A stretch of DNA of 5,420 nucleotides from the NCBI GenBank assembly GCA_019114885.1, contig DXEQ01000043.1, forward strand, positions 1 to 5,420, in the 5' to 3' direction. Numbering within the stretch: position 1 is the stretch's first letter; every line of letters begins with the position of its first letter. Position numbers and translations under genes: made by a program. Positions 5,168 through 5,420 of this stretch are shown piece by piece. The stretch is from Candidatus Anaerobutyricum stercoripullorum (lineage in GTDB: Bacteria; Bacillota; Clostridia; Lachnospirales; Lachnospiraceae). Under the pieces are notes generated by a model. The model saw only the letters and a list, made by a program, of their open reading frames with translations. It made no database searches and had not been told where the DNA came from.

Positions 5168-5343
5168 GAAACAGTTCAGCCATGGCATCTCGGAAACCGG
5201 CTGCCGGGGCAGCCTGCCCGGCGCCAATGCGCTTGTTTCCTCGATGATGGCAGAGTGCCATATGCCTGTCAGAATAAAAGAGCTCCTGAAAATAAATTTT
5301 CATCGCTTCTTTTATTCTTTCAGGCGCATGGCTGAACTGTTTC
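5168..5343. repeat. 176-nt structured element with 17-bp terminal inverted repeats
   Basis: A perfect 17-bp inverted repeat (5168-5184 and 5327-5343, starting GAAACAGTTCAGCC) closes a region in which almost every base can pair. First, a branched arm: CATC (5186-5189)/GATG (5243-5246) and GGAAAC (5192-5197)/GTTTCC (5235-5240), holding a GC-rich hairpin (5203-5222, or GGCTGCC/GGCAGCC at 5199-5214). Second, ATGGCA-GAG-TGCCAT (5247-5261). Third, a long hairpin: GCCTG (5264-5268)/CAGGC (5321-5325), AGAATAAAAGA (5271-5281)/TCTTTTATTCT (5308-5318) and TGAAAAT (5287-5293)/ATTTTCA (5296-5302). No convincing gene and no obvious target-site duplication were found. It could be a MITE-like repeat or a structured RNA; the transcribed strand is not clear. 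Confidence 0.65.
5286..5334. repeat. 49-bp direct repeat, copy 2
   Basis: Exact copy of 5114-5162. This copy lies inside the 176-nt element, covering the 3' strand of its long hairpin and part of the closing stem. Sequence beyond both ends differs between the copies (TGCGCG against AACTGT on the right side). Confidence 0.9.
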
Positions 5344-5364
5344 TACAAATATATCAGATTTCTC

Positions 5365-5393
5365 TTGTAATATTGGTGATTTTTTAGTAAAAT
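5365..5393 (+). promoter_or_regulatory. Rightward promoter candidate for a gene beyond the window
   Basis: TTGTAA (5365-5370), a 17-base spacer and TAAAAT (5388-5393) match the sigma-A pattern at 4 of 6 and 5 of 6 positions. It points right, away from tyrA. No coding start is visible before the window ends, so the target gene is unknown. Confidence 0.4.
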
Positions 5394-5420
5394 AGACACA
5401 GAGTTGTTCGGGAGTATTGC

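Noticed and set aside
5148..5303. 51-codon minus-strand frame starting MKIYFQ inside the repeat element
   Set aside because: It lies entirely in the repeat and structured region, has a weak ribosome site and a stop codon close upstream. Structure explains the sequence better than coding.
5114..5334. CRISPR array
   Set aside because: Only two repeat copies, 49 bp long and separated by 123 bases of structured sequence, with no cas genes in view.
5168..5343. tRNA or tmRNA, because of the four-way junction
   Set aside because: The closing stem is 17 bp, there is no T-loop GTTCGA-type sequence or CCA end, and the arms do not have tRNA sizes.

Overview
The window looks like ordinary chromosome of a Gram-positive anaerobe of the class Clostridia, most likely Lachnospiraceae. 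This rests on the protein sequences, strong GGAGG-type ribosome sites, a free-standing AICAR formyltransferase next to a PurO-type IMP cyclohydrolase, and a tyrA-aroA pair with a clostridial-style class II EPSP synthase. This is recognition from memory, not a database result, and no genus can be named safely.

Layout. Positions 2-469 (+) hold the C-terminal two thirds of an IMP cyclohydrolase whose start lies off the left edge. A 167-base spacer with a terminator-like hairpin and a weak promoter candidate follows. Next comes a complete AICAR formyltransferase gene (637-1812, +). These two genes supply the last two steps of IMP synthesis, which in most bacteria are done by bifunctional PurH. 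A 669-base stretch without genes (1813-2481) separates purH from the convergent aroA gene. On the minus strand, tyrA (3818-4921) is followed 40 bases later by aroA (2482-3777). They read as one operon for aromatic amino acid synthesis, driven by two abutting sigma-A-type promoters at 5033-5090. Positions 5100-5420 hold a repeat-rich intergenic region and a promoter candidate pointing right, out of the window.

The most interesting content is non-coding. The purH-aroA gap holds two diverged copies of one element of about 260 nt. Copy A is on the plus strand (1861-2123), starting about 50 bases after purH. Copy B is on the minus strand (2214-2470), starting about 10 bases after aroA. Each copy folds on its own into the same series of nested stems ending in a multi-branched core. 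Several stems differ between copies by paired changes that keep the base pairing, which is the signature of a conserved structured RNA. I do not recognise the family.

A second, apparently unrelated structured element lies at 5168-5343. It is 176 nt, closed by a perfect 17-bp inverted repeat and almost completely base-paired inside. The last 49 bases of its 3' half, ending within the closing strand, occur again as an exact direct copy at 5114-5162, just upstream of the tyrA promoters.
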